Counted from the stretch's first letter, positions 35,541 through 44,852 are shown. The stretch is DNA of 64,000 nt from [Enterobacter] lignolyticus SCF1 (GCF_000164865.1 NC_014618.1:1860001-1924000), one strand, 5' to 3'. Notes: generated by a model not told the origin, from the sequence alone. Made by a program: numbers and translations.

Positions 35541-36322
35541 ATGATGGCGATGTGCTGGTCATCGGCGGCACCAGCGATGCCCGCGCGCTGTGCCAGCAGC
35601 TGGATGCGGCCGGAGTGGCCTACACCCTGTCGGTGGCGACGCCGACCGGGGAGCGCCTGGCGGGCGACATTAAGGGCCAGGTCCGCTGTGGCCGCATGGA
35701 GCAGCAGCAGATGGTTGCCTGGCTTACGGAGAATGCGACCCGCTGGGTGATTGACGCGTCGCATCCGTATGCCGAAGTGGTAAGCCGCAACATCATGCTG
35801 GCCTGTAAGGCTGCGGGCGTTGCGCTCAGCCGCTATCAGCGCCCCGAGCAGCTCAGCGGCCTGACCCATCCGCTGCTCTACAGCGTGCCGGGAATCGAAC
35901 AGGCCTGCGATATCGCGCGGCGGTTTGGCGAGCGCGTGCTGCTGACAACCGGCAGTAAGGATCTGGCGCGCTGGCGCGCGGGGCTGCCGGAGAAAACGCT
36001 GCTGGCCCGGGTGCTGCCGGTGCCCGATGTGATTGAACAGTGCGCCGGTCTCGGCTTTGGCGTCGCAGAGATCTTCGCGATGTGCGGGCCCTTCAGCGCT
36101 GAATTTAACGCCGCGTTTTATCGCCAGTGTCGGGCTGACGTCGTGATTACCAAAGCCTCCGGCGCAGAAGGCGGCTATCAGGAAAAGGTTCAACCCTGTC
36201 TGGATGCAGGTATTCCCTGCATCGTGATTTCACGCCCGGCGCCGCTGGTGACGGGAGACGAGTTACTGGAAAGTCAGGCCGCATTTAAACAGCGTTTGTC
36301 GCGCTGGCTGGCCGCTGCTTAA
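35537..36322 (+). CDS. cbiJ: Cobalt-precorrin-6A reductase CbiJ
   Basis: NAD(P)H-dependent reductase of 261 residues with VLVIGGTSDARALCQQL at the N-terminus, DASHPYAEVVSRN and TKASGAEGGYQEKV. The start codon is GTG at 35537, overlapping the cbiH stop; the nearby ATG at 35541 is out of frame. It ends 10 bases before cbiK. Confidence 0.95.
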   Translation: MNDGDVLVIGGTSDARALCQQLDAAGVAYTLSVATPTGERLAGDIKGQVRCGRMEQQQMVAWLTENATRWVIDASHPYAEVVSRNIMLACKAAGVALSRYQRPEQLSGLTHPLLYSVPGIEQACDIARRFGERVLLTTGSKDLARWRAGLPEKTLLARVLPVPDVIEQCAGLGFGVAEIFAMCGPFSAEFNAAFYRQCRADVVITKASGAEGGYQEKVQPCLDAGIPCIVISRPAPLVTGDELLESQAAFKQRLSRWLAAA

Positions 36323-36332
36323 GGAGTTAGAG

Positions 36333-37127
36333 ATGAAAAAGGCGCTTCTGGTGGTCAGCTTTGGCACCAGCTATCACGATACCTGCGAGAAGAACATTGT
36401 GGCCTGCGAACGTGCGCTGGCGGCAAGCTGCCCTGACCGCCACCTGTTTCGGGCGTTCACCTCCGGGATGATCATTCGCAAGCTCAAACAGCGCGACGGT
36501 ATTGATATTGATACGCCGCTGCAGGCGCTGCAAAAGCTCGCGGACCAGGGATATCAGGATGTGGCGATTCAGTCCCTGCACATCATCAACGGCGATGAAT
36601 ATGAAAAAATCGTCCGCGAAGTACAGAGTATGCGTCCGCTGTTTACCCGCCTGACGCTGGGCGTACCGCTGCTGAGCAGCCACGACGATTACGCGCAGCT
36701 GATGCGCGCATTGCAACAGCAGATGCCGACGCTCGGGGCGACGGAAAAAGTGGTGTTTATGGGCCACGGCGCCAGCCACCACGCCTTTGCGGCCTATGCC
36801 TGCCTTGACCACATGATGATGGCGCAGGGTTTCCCGGCTCGCGTTGGCGCGGTGGAGAGCTACCCGGAAGTCGATATCCTGATTGACAGTCTTCGCAAAG
36901 AGGGCGTCACCGCCGTGCATCTGATGCCGCTGATGCTGGTGGCGGGCGATCACGCCATCAACGACATGGCGTCTGATGAAGAGGACTCCTGGAAGACGCT
37001 GTTTAACGCGGCCGGGATCCCGGCGACGCCGTGGCTGAGCGGACTGGGGGAAAACCCGGCGGTGCGGGAGATGTTTGTCGCCCATTTACAGCAGGCGCTG
37101 GGCGTGGCGATGGAGGAAGCGGCATGA
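36333..37127 (+). CDS. cbiK: Sirohydrochlorin cobaltochelatase CbiK
   Basis: Inserts Co2+ into sirohydrochlorin without ATP, the entry step of the anaerobic corrin route. It is 264 residues with the two metal-binding histidines at the known positions: H145 in FMGHGASHH and H207 in VAGDHAIND. The N-terminal KKALLVVSFGTSYHDTCEK is typical. There is no signal peptide, so it is a cytoplasmic form. It overlaps cbiL by 4 bases. Confidence 0.96.
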   Translation: MKKALLVVSFGTSYHDTCEKNIVACERALAASCPDRHLFRAFTSGMIIRKLKQRDGIDIDTPLQALQKLADQGYQDVAIQSLHIINGDEYEKIVREVQSMRPLFTRLTLGVPLLSSHDDYAQLMRALQQQMPTLGATEKVVFMGHGASHHAFAAYACLDHMMMAQGFPARVGAVESYPEVDILIDSLRKEGVTAVHLMPLMLVAGDHAINDMASDEEDSWKTLFNAAGIPATPWLSGLGENPAVREMFVAHLQQALGVAMEEAA

Positions 37128-37837
37128 GCGGTAAACTGTATGCCCTGAGCACCGGGCCGGGCGCAGCCGACCTGATTACCGTTCGCGCCTCACGGATCCT
37201 CGGATCGCTGGATATCCTCTACGCTCCGGCGGGGCGCAAAGGCGGCGACAGCCTGGCGCTCTCAATCGTCCGGGAGTACGTCGGCGAGCAGACCGAAATC
37301 CGCTGCTGCCATTTTCCCATGAGCGCCGACAGCGCTGAAAAAGAGGCGGTATGGGACGACGTGGCCGCCGCGTTGATCGGTGAGGTAAAGGGCGGCAAAC
37401 GGGTCGGCTTCATCACCCTGGGCGACGCCATGCTGTTCAGCACCTGGGTGTTCTTACTTCAGCGCATCGGTTGTCCGGACTGGCTGGAGATTGTTCCCGG
37501 CGTGACCTCGTTCGCCGCCATTGCCGCCCGTTCAAAAACGCCGCTGGCGATGGAGCAGCAGTCGCTGGCGGTGATCTCCTGTACCGCGCCGGAAGCGGAA
37601 ATTGCGCAGGCGTTAAAGCAGCACGACAGCCTGGTGCTGATGAAGGTTTATGGCCGGTTTGCGCGTATTAAAGCGCTGCTGGGGCAGGCGGGACTGCTGG
37701 GCTGCGCGCTGATGATGTCCGAGGCCACGCTCCCCGGCGAGCAGTGCTGGCGGCATCTGAACGAGGTCGAGGACGACCAGCCGTTACCGTATTTTTCGAC
37801 CATTCTGGTCAACAAACAGTGGGAGTATGCAGAATGA
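37124..37837 (+). CDS. cbiL: Cobalt-precorrin-2 C20-methyltransferase CbiL
   Basis: A 237-residue tetrapyrrole methylase: YALSTGPGAADLITVRASR, FITLGDAMLFSTWVFLLQR and EIVPGVTSFAAIAARSKTPL (partly quoted). It adds the C-20 methyl that is later lost in ring contraction. The ATG at 37124 overlaps the cbiK stop (ATGA), and the end overlaps cbiM by 4 bases. Confidence 0.95.
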   Translation: MSGKLYALSTGPGAADLITVRASRILGSLDILYAPAGRKGGDSLALSIVREYVGEQTEIRCCHFPMSADSAEKEAVWDDVAAALIGEVKGGKRVGFITLGDAMLFSTWVFLLQRIGCPDWLEIVPGVTSFAAIAARSKTPLAMEQQSLAVISCTAPEAEIAQALKQHDSLVLMKVYGRFARIKALLGQAGLLGCALMMSEATLPGEQCWRHLNEVEDDQPLPYFSTILVNKQWEYAE

Positions 37838-38571
37838 AGCTCGAACAACAGCTTAAACAGCTGTCATTCAGCGGCCTGGCTGCGGCGCTATTGCTGATGG
37901 TGGTGCCGGAACAGGCGTTTGCGATGCACATCATGGAGGGTTTTTTACCGCCGATGTGGGCGCTGGCGTGGTGGCTGCTCTTTTTACCGTGTCTGTGGTA
38001 CGGACTGGTGCGCCTGCGCCGTATTGTGCAGGAGGACAGCCATCAGAAGGTCCTGCTGGCGCTGTGCGGGGCGTTTATTTTTGTGCTGTCGGCGCTGAAG
38101 ATCCCGTCGGTAACCGGCAGCTGCTCGCATCCCACCGGGGTGGGGCTGGCCGTTATCCTGTTCGGGCCGGGCGTTGTCGCCATTCTTGGCGCCATTGTGC
38201 TGCTGTTTCAGGCGCTGCTGCTGGCGCACGGCGGTTTAACCACGCTGGGCGCTAACGGCATGTCGATGGCGGTGATTGGCCCGGTGGTGGGGTATATGGT
38301 GTGGAAAATGGCCTGCCGCGCCGGGATCCGTCGCGATGTCGGGGTATTTTTGTGCGCCATGCTGGCGGATCTGGTGACCTACTTTGTGACCTCGGTACAG
38401 CTGGGCGTGGCCTTTCCGGACCCGACGGCGGGCGCGACGGGCTCTATCGTGAAGTTTATGGGCATTTTCTGCCTGACGCAGATCCCAATCGCTATCGCCG
38501 AGGGGCTGCTGACGGTGATGATTTACGACCAGTTGACCAAACGCCAGCTGATTACCGCACAAGGACACTGA
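37834..38571 (+). CDS. cbiM: Cobalt ECF transporter S component CbiM
   Basis: A 245-residue membrane protein, the metal-binding part of the CbiMNQO cobalt importer. The N-terminal hydrophobic segment ends AFA and the mature chain would begin Met-His-Ile-Met-Glu; this Met-His terminus coordinates the metal in the family. GFLPPMWALAWWLL, TGSCSHPTGVGLA and ALLLAHGGLTTLGANGMSMA (in part) are hallmark motifs. Overlaps cbiL by 4 bases. Confidence 0.96.
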   Translation: MKLEQQLKQLSFSGLAAALLLMVVPEQAFAMHIMEGFLPPMWALAWWLLFLPCLWYGLVRLRRIVQEDSHQKVLLALCGAFIFVLSALKIPSVTGSCSHPTGVGLAVILFGPGVVAILGAIVLLFQALLLAHGGLTTLGANGMSMAVIGPVVGYMVWKMACRAGIRRDVGVFLCAMLADLVTYFVTSVQLGVAFPDPTAGATGSIVKFMGIFCLTQIPIAIAEGLLTVMIYDQLTKRQLITAQGH

Positions 38572-38572
38572 A

Positions 38573-38854
38573 ATGAAAAAGATGCTGATACTGCTGGCGA
38601 TGGTGATCGCCCTGATGATCCTGCCATTTTTTATCGATCATGGCGGTGAGTTTGGCGGCTCGGATGGCGAAGCCGAAAGCCAGATCCAGGTGGTGGCTCC
38701 GCATTACAAACCGTGGTTTACGCCGCTGTACGAACCCGCCAGCGGTGAAATTGAAAGCCTGCTGTTTACCCTACAGGGTTCGCTGGGCGCTGCGGTTATC
38801 TTCTACATTCTGGGCTACACCAAAGGCAGACAGCGCCGTGATGACCGGGCTTGA
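38573..38854 (+). CDS. cbiN: Cobalt transporter accessory subunit CbiN
   Basis: A 93-residue protein with two membrane helices (about residues 4-22 and 62-83) joined by a periplasmic loop rich in acidic residues (GGEFGGSDGEAESQI); it helps load CbiM with cobalt. It starts 1 base after the cbiM stop and overlaps cbiQ by 14 bases. Confidence 0.95.
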   Translation: MKKMLILLAMVIALMILPFFIDHGGEFGGSDGEAESQIQVVAPHYKPWFTPLYEPASGEIESLLFTLQGSLGAAVIFYILGYTKGRQRRDDRA

Positions 38855-39518
38855 CAGGCTTAGCTACCAGAGCCGCTGGTTTCACGTCGCGCCAGAGCGC
38901 AAATTTTTGCTCTGGCTGCTGCTGATTATCCTGGCGTTTGTCCTGCCGCCGTCGGGGCAGGCTATCGAACTGGCGCTGATTGCCGCGCTGACCTGCTGGC
39001 TGCTGCGCATTACCTTCTGGCGCTGGTGTCGCTGGATGGCGCTGCCGTTCGGCTTTCTGCTGGTCGGCGTGCTGACCATTCTGTTCAGCGTCAGCCGCGA
39101 CCCGCAGACGCTGGCGGCGGGAGTCCCGATTGGCGGCTACTGGCTGGGGGTTACGTCTTCGGGGCTGGCTACCGCCAATGAAACCTTCTGGCGCAGCCTT
39201 GCCGCGCTGGCGTCGACGTTCTGGCTGGTGCTGAATTTGCCGTTTCCGCAGCTGATTGTGCTGCTTAAGCGGGCGCGCGTGCCGCGGCTGCTCACCGAAC
39301 AGATTCTGCTGACCTGGCGCTTTATTTTTATTCTGTTAGACGAAGCGCTGGCTATTCACCGCGCGCAGACGCTGCGTTTTGGTTATCGTAGCCTGCCGCA
39401 GGGCTATCGCTCGCTGGCGATGCTGGTCGGCTTGCTGTTTACCCGGGTGCTGATCCGCTATCAGCAGATGGCCACTGTGCTTGATATCAAACTGTATCAG
39501 GGTGATTTTCACCTGTAA
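38841..39518 (+). CDS. cbiQ: Cobalt ECF transporter T component CbiQ
   Basis: A 225-residue energy-coupling membrane subunit that connects CbiM to the ATPase CbiO. It has four to six hydrophobic helices and the C-terminal coupling region with the arginine motifs, including RAQTLRFGYRSLP. The start at 38841 lies inside the end of cbiN and matches the Salmonella start MTGLDRLSYQSRW. Confidence 0.94.
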   Translation: MTGLDRLSYQSRWFHVAPERKFLLWLLLIILAFVLPPSGQAIELALIAALTCWLLRITFWRWCRWMALPFGFLLVGVLTILFSVSRDPQTLAAGVPIGGYWLGVTSSGLATANETFWRSLAALASTFWLVLNLPFPQLIVLLKRARVPRLLTEQILLTWRFIFILLDEALAIHRAQTLRFGYRSLPQGYRSLAMLVGLLFTRVLIRYQQMATVLDIKLYQGDFHL

Positions 39519-39529
39519 GGAATTGCACC

Positions 39530-40348
39530 ATGCTTGCCACCGCCGATCTCTGGTTTCGCTATCAGGATGCGCAGGTACTTAAAGGGCTGACGCTGGATTT
39601 TTCGACGCATGCCGTCACCGGGCTGGTAGGGGCGAACGGCTGCGGAAAATCCACGTTGTTTATGAACCTGAGCGGCCTGTTGCGGCCGCAGCAGGGCGCG
39701 GTGCTGTGGCAGGGAAAACCGCTGGATTACAGCAAGCGCGGCCTGCTGGCGCTACGTCAACAGGTGGCGACGGTGTTTCAGGACCCCGATCAGCAAATCT
39801 TTTACACCGATATCGACAGCGATATCGCCTTTAGCCTGCGCAACCTGGGCGTGGCGGAGGCGGAAATTGCCCGGCGCGTCGACGATGCGCTGACGCTGGT
39901 CGACGCGCAGCACTTTCGCCAGCAGCCGATCCAGTGCCTGAGCCATGGGCAGAAAAAGCGGGTGGCTATCGCCGGGGCGCTGGTGCTGCGGGCGAAATAT
40001 CTGCTGCTCGACGAGCCAACGGCGGGCCTCGATCCTTCCGGACGCGCGCAGATGATCGAGATTATCAGGCGTATTGTGGCGCAGGGAAACCACGTCGCGA
40101 TCTCCAGCCATGATATCGACCTGATATATGAAGTCAGCGATGCCGTTTACGTTCTGCGTCACGGCGAAGTGCTGGCGCACGGCGCGCCGGGCGACGTCTT
40201 CGCCCGTACTGAGCTGATTGAGCAGGCCGGGTTGACGCAGCCCTGGCTGGTTAAACTGCATGCGCAGCTGGGGCTGCCGTTATGCAAAACAGAAGATGAA
40301 TTTTTCAGCCGTATGCGACAACAAAACGTAATGAAGGAGGCCTCATGA
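39530..40348 (+). CDS. cbiO: Cobalt ECF transporter ATPase CbiO
   Basis: A 272-residue ABC ATPase with Walker A GANGCGKST (near residue 35), Q-loop VFQDPDQQIF, signature LSHGQKKRVAIAGAL and Walker B LLLDEPTAGLD. It powers the CbiMNQ cobalt importer. It starts 11 bases after cbiQ and overlaps cbiP by 4 bases. Confidence 0.96.
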   Translation: MLATADLWFRYQDAQVLKGLTLDFSTHAVTGLVGANGCGKSTLFMNLSGLLRPQQGAVLWQGKPLDYSKRGLLALRQQVATVFQDPDQQIFYTDIDSDIAFSLRNLGVAEAEIARRVDDALTLVDAQHFRQQPIQCLSHGQKKRVAIAGALVLRAKYLLLDEPTAGLDPSGRAQMIEIIRRIVAQGNHVAISSHDIDLIYEVSDAVYVLRHGEVLAHGAPGDVFARTELIEQAGLTQPWLVKLHAQLGLPLCKTEDEFFSRMRQQNVMKEAS

Positions 40349-41868
40349 CGCAGGCGATTATGTTGCAGGGAACGGCGTCTGACGTCGGTAAAAGCGTGCT
40401 GGTGGCGGGGCTGTGCCGTATTTTTTATCAGGATGGCCTGCGGACCGCGCCGTTTAAGTCGCAGAATATGGCGCTCAATTCCGGCATCACGCCCGATGGC
40501 AAAGAGATGGGGCGTGCGCAGATTTTTCAGGCACAGGCGGCGGGGATTACGCCGGACGTGCGGATGAACCCGGTGCTGTTGAAACCGACCAGCGATCGCA
40601 AGGCGCAGGTGGTGCTGATGGGGCAGATGGCGACCGATATGGACGCCGTCAGCTATCACGAGTACAAACCGCGTCTGCGCGCACAGATTCTGGAGGTCTA
40701 TACCAGCCTGGCGCAGGAGCACGATGTGCTGGTGCTGGAAGGGGCGGGCAGCCCGGCGGAGATCAATCTGCGCGATCGCGATATCGTCAACATGGGCATG
40801 GCCGAAATGGCGCAGTGCCCGGTGATCCTCGTGGCGGATATCGACCGGGGCGGCGTCTTTGCGTCCATCTACGGCACGCTGGCGCTGCTTCGCGACGGTG
40901 AACGGGCGCGGGTCAAAGGGGTTATCATCAATAAGTTTCGCGGCGATGTGGCGCTGCTGTATTCCGGCATTGAGCAGATCGAAAACCTGACCGGCGTACC
41001 GGTACTGGGGGTCATGCCGTGGCTGGATGTGGATCTCGAAGATGAAGACGGCGTGGCGCTGCAAAAGGGAAAATACCGGCAAACAGCGCAGCGCGAGATC
41101 GATATTGCGGTGGTGCAGGTACCGCATATCTCCAACTTCACCGATTTTAACGCTCTGGCGGCGCAGCCGGATGTCCGCGTGCGCTATGTCCGCTATCCGC
41201 ATGAGCTGGCGCAGGCCGACCTGGTTATCCTGCCGGGCAGTAAAAATACGCTGGGCGACCTGGTCTGGCTGCGGGAAAGCGGCATGGCGCATGCCGTGCT
41301 GCAGGCTCATCGGCAGCAGGTGCCTGTCATGGGAATTTGCGGCGGCTATCAGATGCTCGGCGATACCATTATCGATGAGGTGGAGTCGGGGCTGGGGACG
41401 ATGCCCGGGCTCGGCATGCTCAATACCGTGACCCACTTCGCGCAGCGCAAAACCACGACCCAGGTTTCGGCGCAAATGGCGCTATCGCTGCCCGCGTGGC
41501 TGACGCAGGCTTCAGGCGTGAGGGTGCAAGGCTATGAAATTCATATGGGGGAGACGCAGCTGGCCTCCGGCTGTCGCCCGGCGCTGTTCCTGGAGAAAGA
41601 CGGCGAGCGCGTAGCGGACGGCGCCATTAGCGATGATGGGACGGTGCTAGGGACGTATCTTCACGGCCTGTTCGATAACGATGCTTTCACGCGCGCAATG
41701 GTGGACGGTTTGCGCCAGCGCAAAGGATTAGCGCCGCTGGATGTGGCGGTAGACTACGCGGCGTATAAGGCTCAGCAGTTTGATATATTAGCGAGCGCCA
41801 TGAGAGAGCACATTGATATTCAAAAGATTTATAAAATAATGCAGGAGCATCGGGAGGAAGGCGCATGA
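40345..41868 (+). CDS. cbiP: Cobyric acid synthase CbiP
   Basis: Amidates the b, d, e and g carboxylates of adenosylcobyrinate diamide to give adenosylcobyric acid. The 507 residues have an N-terminal P-loop region GTASDVGKSVLVAGLCR with KSQNMALNS, and a C-terminal glutamine amidotransferase with catalytic Cys in GICGGYQMLGD and the final GTYLHGLFDN. It overlaps cbiO and cobU by 4 bases each. Confidence 0.96.
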   Translation: MTQAIMLQGTASDVGKSVLVAGLCRIFYQDGLRTAPFKSQNMALNSGITPDGKEMGRAQIFQAQAAGITPDVRMNPVLLKPTSDRKAQVVLMGQMATDMDAVSYHEYKPRLRAQILEVYTSLAQEHDVLVLEGAGSPAEINLRDRDIVNMGMAEMAQCPVILVADIDRGGVFASIYGTLALLRDGERARVKGVIINKFRGDVALLYSGIEQIENLTGVPVLGVMPWLDVDLEDEDGVALQKGKYRQTAQREIDIAVVQVPHISNFTDFNALAAQPDVRVRYVRYPHELAQADLVILPGSKNTLGDLVWLRESGMAHAVLQAHRQQVPVMGICGGYQMLGDTIIDEVESGLGTMPGLGMLNTVTHFAQRKTTTQVSAQMALSLPAWLTQASGVRVQGYEIHMGETQLASGCRPALFLEKDGERVADGAISDDGTVLGTYLHGLFDNDAFTRAMVDGLRQRKGLAPLDVAVDYAAYKAQQFDILASAMREHIDIQKIYKIMQEHREEGA

Positions 41869-42416
41869 TTTTAGTCACCGGGGGAGCGCGCAGCGGGAAA
41901 AGCGCTCACGTCGAACGGCTGGCGGCTCAGCAGTGTGAACGCGTTCTGTATATTGCGACGTCCGTTATCACGGATGACGAAATGGCGCTGCGTGTCGATA
42001 AGCACCGCGCCCAGCGCCCCTCGCACTGGCGAACCTGGGAAGGGTATCGCGGTCTGGGCGACGTGATTCGCCACCAGGTGCAGCCAGGGGAAGGCGTTGT
42101 ACTGGAGTGCATCACCACGATGCTGTCGAACCTGCTCTATGAGGCCAGCGGCGGCGCTTCGCCGGACACCCTCGATTTCCCGGCGCTCGAGGCGGTGTTG
42201 CAGCAGCAGGTGGACGACCTGATTGCGGCATGCCAGCAGTCGGCGGCGCCGGTCTACATTGTGACCAATGAGCTGGGGATGAGCATCACGCCAGAAAATC
42301 GGCTGGCGCGTCATTTTGTTGATATTTCCGGGCGGGCGAATCAAAAGCTGGCGCAGGCCGCGCAGGACGTGTGGCTGGTCGTCTCCGGTATTGGAGTAAA
42401 AATTAAATGCCGTTAA
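41865..42416 (+). CDS. cobU: Adenosylcobinamide kinase/guanylyltransferase CobU
   Basis: A bifunctional 183-residue enzyme that phosphorylates adenosylcobinamide and transfers GMP to give adenosylcobinamide-GDP. The P-loop is GGARSGKS (residues 6-13), and H47 in VDKHRAQRPSHW is the likely guanylylated histidine (H46 in Salmonella). It ends VVSGIGVKIK plus CR. Overlaps cbiP by 4 and cobS by 10 bases. Confidence 0.95.
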   Translation: MILVTGGARSGKSAHVERLAAQQCERVLYIATSVITDDEMALRVDKHRAQRPSHWRTWEGYRGLGDVIRHQVQPGEGVVLECITTMLSNLLYEASGGASPDTLDFPALEAVLQQQVDDLIAACQQSAAPVYIVTNELGMSITPENRLARHFVDISGRANQKLAQAAQDVWLVVSGIGVKIKCR

Positions 42417-43165
42417 AAATGTTATGGGCGACGCTGCGGTTCATCACCCGCATTCCGGTACCGGAAAAATGGAGCGATGGCGTTGAGTTTTCGCAGTATG
42501 GCCGTGGCGTCCCCTGGTTCCCGATAGTCGGCGTGATAGTCGGCGTACTGGCCGGATTAGGCTATCTGGCGGTGAGCCAGACCGGCGGGGGAATCTATAT
42601 TGGCGCGGTCGCCTGGGTACTGGCGCTGGTGCTGCTGACCGGCGGCTTTCACCTTGACGGTCTGGCGGATACCTGCGATGGCGTTTTTTCCGCGCGCACC
42701 CGCGAACGTATGCTGGAGATTATGCGCGACAGCCGGCTCGGGACATACGGCGGTCTGGCGATTGTCTTTTGTATCCTCATCAAAGTGGCTGCGGTGATCT
42801 CCCTGGCGCATCTGCCGGTAAATACCCTGTTTGCGCTGCTGGTGTGCGCCCCTGTCGTCGGGCGTACGGGCATGGTACTGGCCATGTACCGGCAGCGCTA
42901 TGCGCGCGAAGGGGCGGGAATGGCGAACGCCTATCTCGGGTGCATTAGCGGCAAAGAGGTCGTCGTCACCTTATGCATCGGGATGGCGCTTGTGGTGGGC
43001 ATGGCGGGGATACGCGGGCTTATCGCCAGTATTATCACCTGGGCCGCCGTCAACGCGGTGAAATCCTTTTTAAGCCGCCGGCTGAAAGGGCTGACCGGGG
43101 ACACCCTGGGGGCGATGGAAGAGATCGGCGAAATGGTCTTCCTGCTGGCGCTATTGTGGGTCTGA
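42407..43165 (+). CDS. cobS: Adenosylcobalamin 5'-phosphate synthase CobS
   Basis: A 252-residue inner-membrane enzyme that joins adenosylcobinamide-GDP with alpha-ribazole phosphate, the last assembly step. Hallmarks are FITRIPVP near the N-terminus and GGFHLDGLADTCDGVFS, which carries the catalytic aspartates; six or so membrane segments follow. The start lies within the end of cobU (10-base overlap). Confidence 0.95.
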   Translation: MPLKMLWATLRFITRIPVPEKWSDGVEFSQYGRGVPWFPIVGVIVGVLAGLGYLAVSQTGGGIYIGAVAWVLALVLLTGGFHLDGLADTCDGVFSARTRERMLEIMRDSRLGTYGGLAIVFCILIKVAAVISLAHLPVNTLFALLVCAPVVGRTGMVLAMYRQRYAREGAGMANAYLGCISGKEVVVTLCIGMALVVGMAGIRGLIASIITWAAVNAVKSFLSRRLKGLTGDTLGAMEEIGEMVFLLALLWV

Positions 43166-43168
43166 TTT

Positions 43169-43777
43169 ATGCGTTTTTTTCTGGTTCGGCACGGTCAGAC
43201 AACGGCCAACGTCAGCGGCGTATTTTACGGCAGCACCGATTTATCGCTATCGCCACAGGGGATTGGACAAAGCCGGCGCGTCGCCGGGTATCTGTCTGGG
43301 GTCTCCTTTGGACGGACGATAGTCAGCCAGCTGCAGCGCTCGCAGCAAACGGCGCGGCTGGTCGTTCCGGCGGGGGCGGAGCTGCATGTTGATTCGCGCC
43401 TCAATGAGCTGGATTTTGGCGAATGGGAAATGCGGCATTTCAGCGACATCGAAAAAGAGAGCCCCGCGTCGTGGCAGCGCTGGATGGATGACTGGCAAAA
43501 CGCCACGCCGGACGGCGGCGAGGCCTTCTCGCACTTTGCCGCGCGCGTCAGGCAGGCTGCGGATGAGACAGGTAAACAGCGGGAGAATACAGACACGCTG
43601 ATTGTGGCGCATCAGGGCGTGTTGAGCCTGATGCTGGCGACCTGGCTAGGGATGCCCGTGGAGGCGATGTGGCATTTCCCTTTCGGGCACGATGCCTACA
43701 CGGTCGTTGATAATCAGGCCGGATTTTGGGTGTTGCGCGTATTTAATGGCAGAAGCGTTTGGCAAACTGAAGAGTGA
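43169..43777 (+). CDS. cobC: Alpha-ribazole-5'-phosphate phosphatase CobC
   Basis: A histidine-phosphatase family enzyme of 202 residues: RHGQTTAN with catalytic H8, LNELDFGEWE, and VAHQGVLSLML with the second histidine. It removes the phosphate from alpha-ribazole phosphate or from cobalamin phosphate. In Salmonella cobC is unlinked to cobUST, but here it lies between cobS and cobT, 3 bases after cobS. Confidence 0.92.
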   Translation: MRFFLVRHGQTTANVSGVFYGSTDLSLSPQGIGQSRRVAGYLSGVSFGRTIVSQLQRSQQTARLVVPAGAELHVDSRLNELDFGEWEMRHFSDIEKESPASWQRWMDDWQNATPDGGEAFSHFAARVRQAADETGKQRENTDTLIVAHQGVLSLMLATWLGMPVEAMWHFPFGHDAYTVVDNQAGFWVLRVFNGRSVWQTEE

Positions 43778-43788
43778 GGATGACGAGG

Positions 43789-44844
43789 ATGGGGACATTG
43801 ACGGAGCTGGTGACGGCCATCAGACCGCTGGATACGCAAAAAATGCAGGGGGCCTCCCGGCATATTGATGGCCTGGTGAAGCCGACTAACAGCCTTGGGC
43901 GGCTGGAAAGTCTGGCAATACAGCTATCGGGGATGTGGGGCATCGACAGGCTCGATAATCTGCAAAAAGAGATTATTGTCATGTGCGCCGACCATGGCGT
44001 ATTTGATGAAGGCGTGGCGGCGACGCCGAAAGAAGTGACCTGGATTCAGGCCATCAACATGCAAAAAGGGCTGACCGGGGTCTGCGTGCTGGCCCGCAAT
44101 AGCCAGACCTCGGTGCTGCCTGTCGATATCGGTATTGATGGCGAGCCTATCGACAATATGCTCAGCCTTAAACTCTCCCGGGGGTGCGGTAATATCGCCC
44201 AGGGGCCAGCGATGACGCGCCAGGATGCGGAGCGCCTGCTGCTGGCAAGCGCCGGGCTGGTTAAAAAGCGTGCGCAGGAGGGGATCTCCGTATTTGGCGT
44301 CGGCGAGCTGGGTATTGCTAATACGACGCCAGCGTCGGCGATAATCAGCGTACTGACCGGCTGCGCCCCGCATGATGTGGTGGGGATCGGCGCGAATTTA
44401 CCGCAGGACCGCGTACAGCATAAAGAGGCGATCGTCGGTCAGGCGATACGGGTTAACAGACCTGATGCGCGTGACGCCGTCGATGTGCTGGCAAAAGTCG
44501 GCGGGTATGACCTGGTGGGCATGACTGGGGTAATACTGGGTGCTGGCGCATGCGGACTGCCTGTGGTGCTGGACGGCTTCCTCTCGTATGCCGCGGCGAT
44601 CGCCGCCTGCCAGATTGCGCCGGAAGTGAAAAACTACTGCATTCCTTCCCATTTTTCGGCTGAGAAGGGGGCTAAACGGGCGCTGGAGCACCTTGGGCTG
44701 GAACCGTTTATCCATCTTGACCTGCGTCTTGGCGAAGGGAGCGGCGCGGCGCTGGCAATGTCGATCGTCAGTGCGGCCTGCGCGATGTATTGCGAAATGG
44801 GGCTGCTGTCGCAAAGCGGTATCCGCTTGCCGGTTCCGGCGTGA
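43789..44844 (+). CDS. cobT: Nicotinate-nucleotide:dimethylbenzimidazole phosphoribosyltransferase CobT
   Basis: Makes alpha-ribazole phosphate, the lower-ligand nucleotide. At 351 residues it carries MCADHGVFDEGVA, GVGELGIANTTPA, KVGGYDLVGMTGVILGA and the catalytic glutamate E316 in LGEGSGAALAM. I prefer ATG at 43789 because E. coli and Salmonella CobT align from this Met and AGGA lies 8 bases upstream; ATG at 43780 or GTG at 43774 would add 3 or 5 residues. It closes the operon and is followed by a terminator. Confidence 0.94.
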   Translation: MGTLTELVTAIRPLDTQKMQGASRHIDGLVKPTNSLGRLESLAIQLSGMWGIDRLDNLQKEIIVMCADHGVFDEGVAATPKEVTWIQAINMQKGLTGVCVLARNSQTSVLPVDIGIDGEPIDNMLSLKLSRGCGNIAQGPAMTRQDAERLLLASAGLVKKRAQEGISVFGVGELGIANTTPASAIISVLTGCAPHDVVGIGANLPQDRVQHKEAIVGQAIRVNRPDARDAVDVLAKVGGYDLVGMTGVILGAGACGLPVVLDGFLSYAAAIAACQIAPEVKNYCIPSHFSAEKGAKRALEHLGLEPFIHLDLRLGEGSGAALAMSIVSAACAMYCEMGLLSQSGIRLPVPA

Positions 44845-44852
44845 CAGAAAGC

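Noticed and set aside
40159..41475. 438-codon open frame on the minus strand
   Set aside because: Antisense to cbiO and cbiP, both full length.
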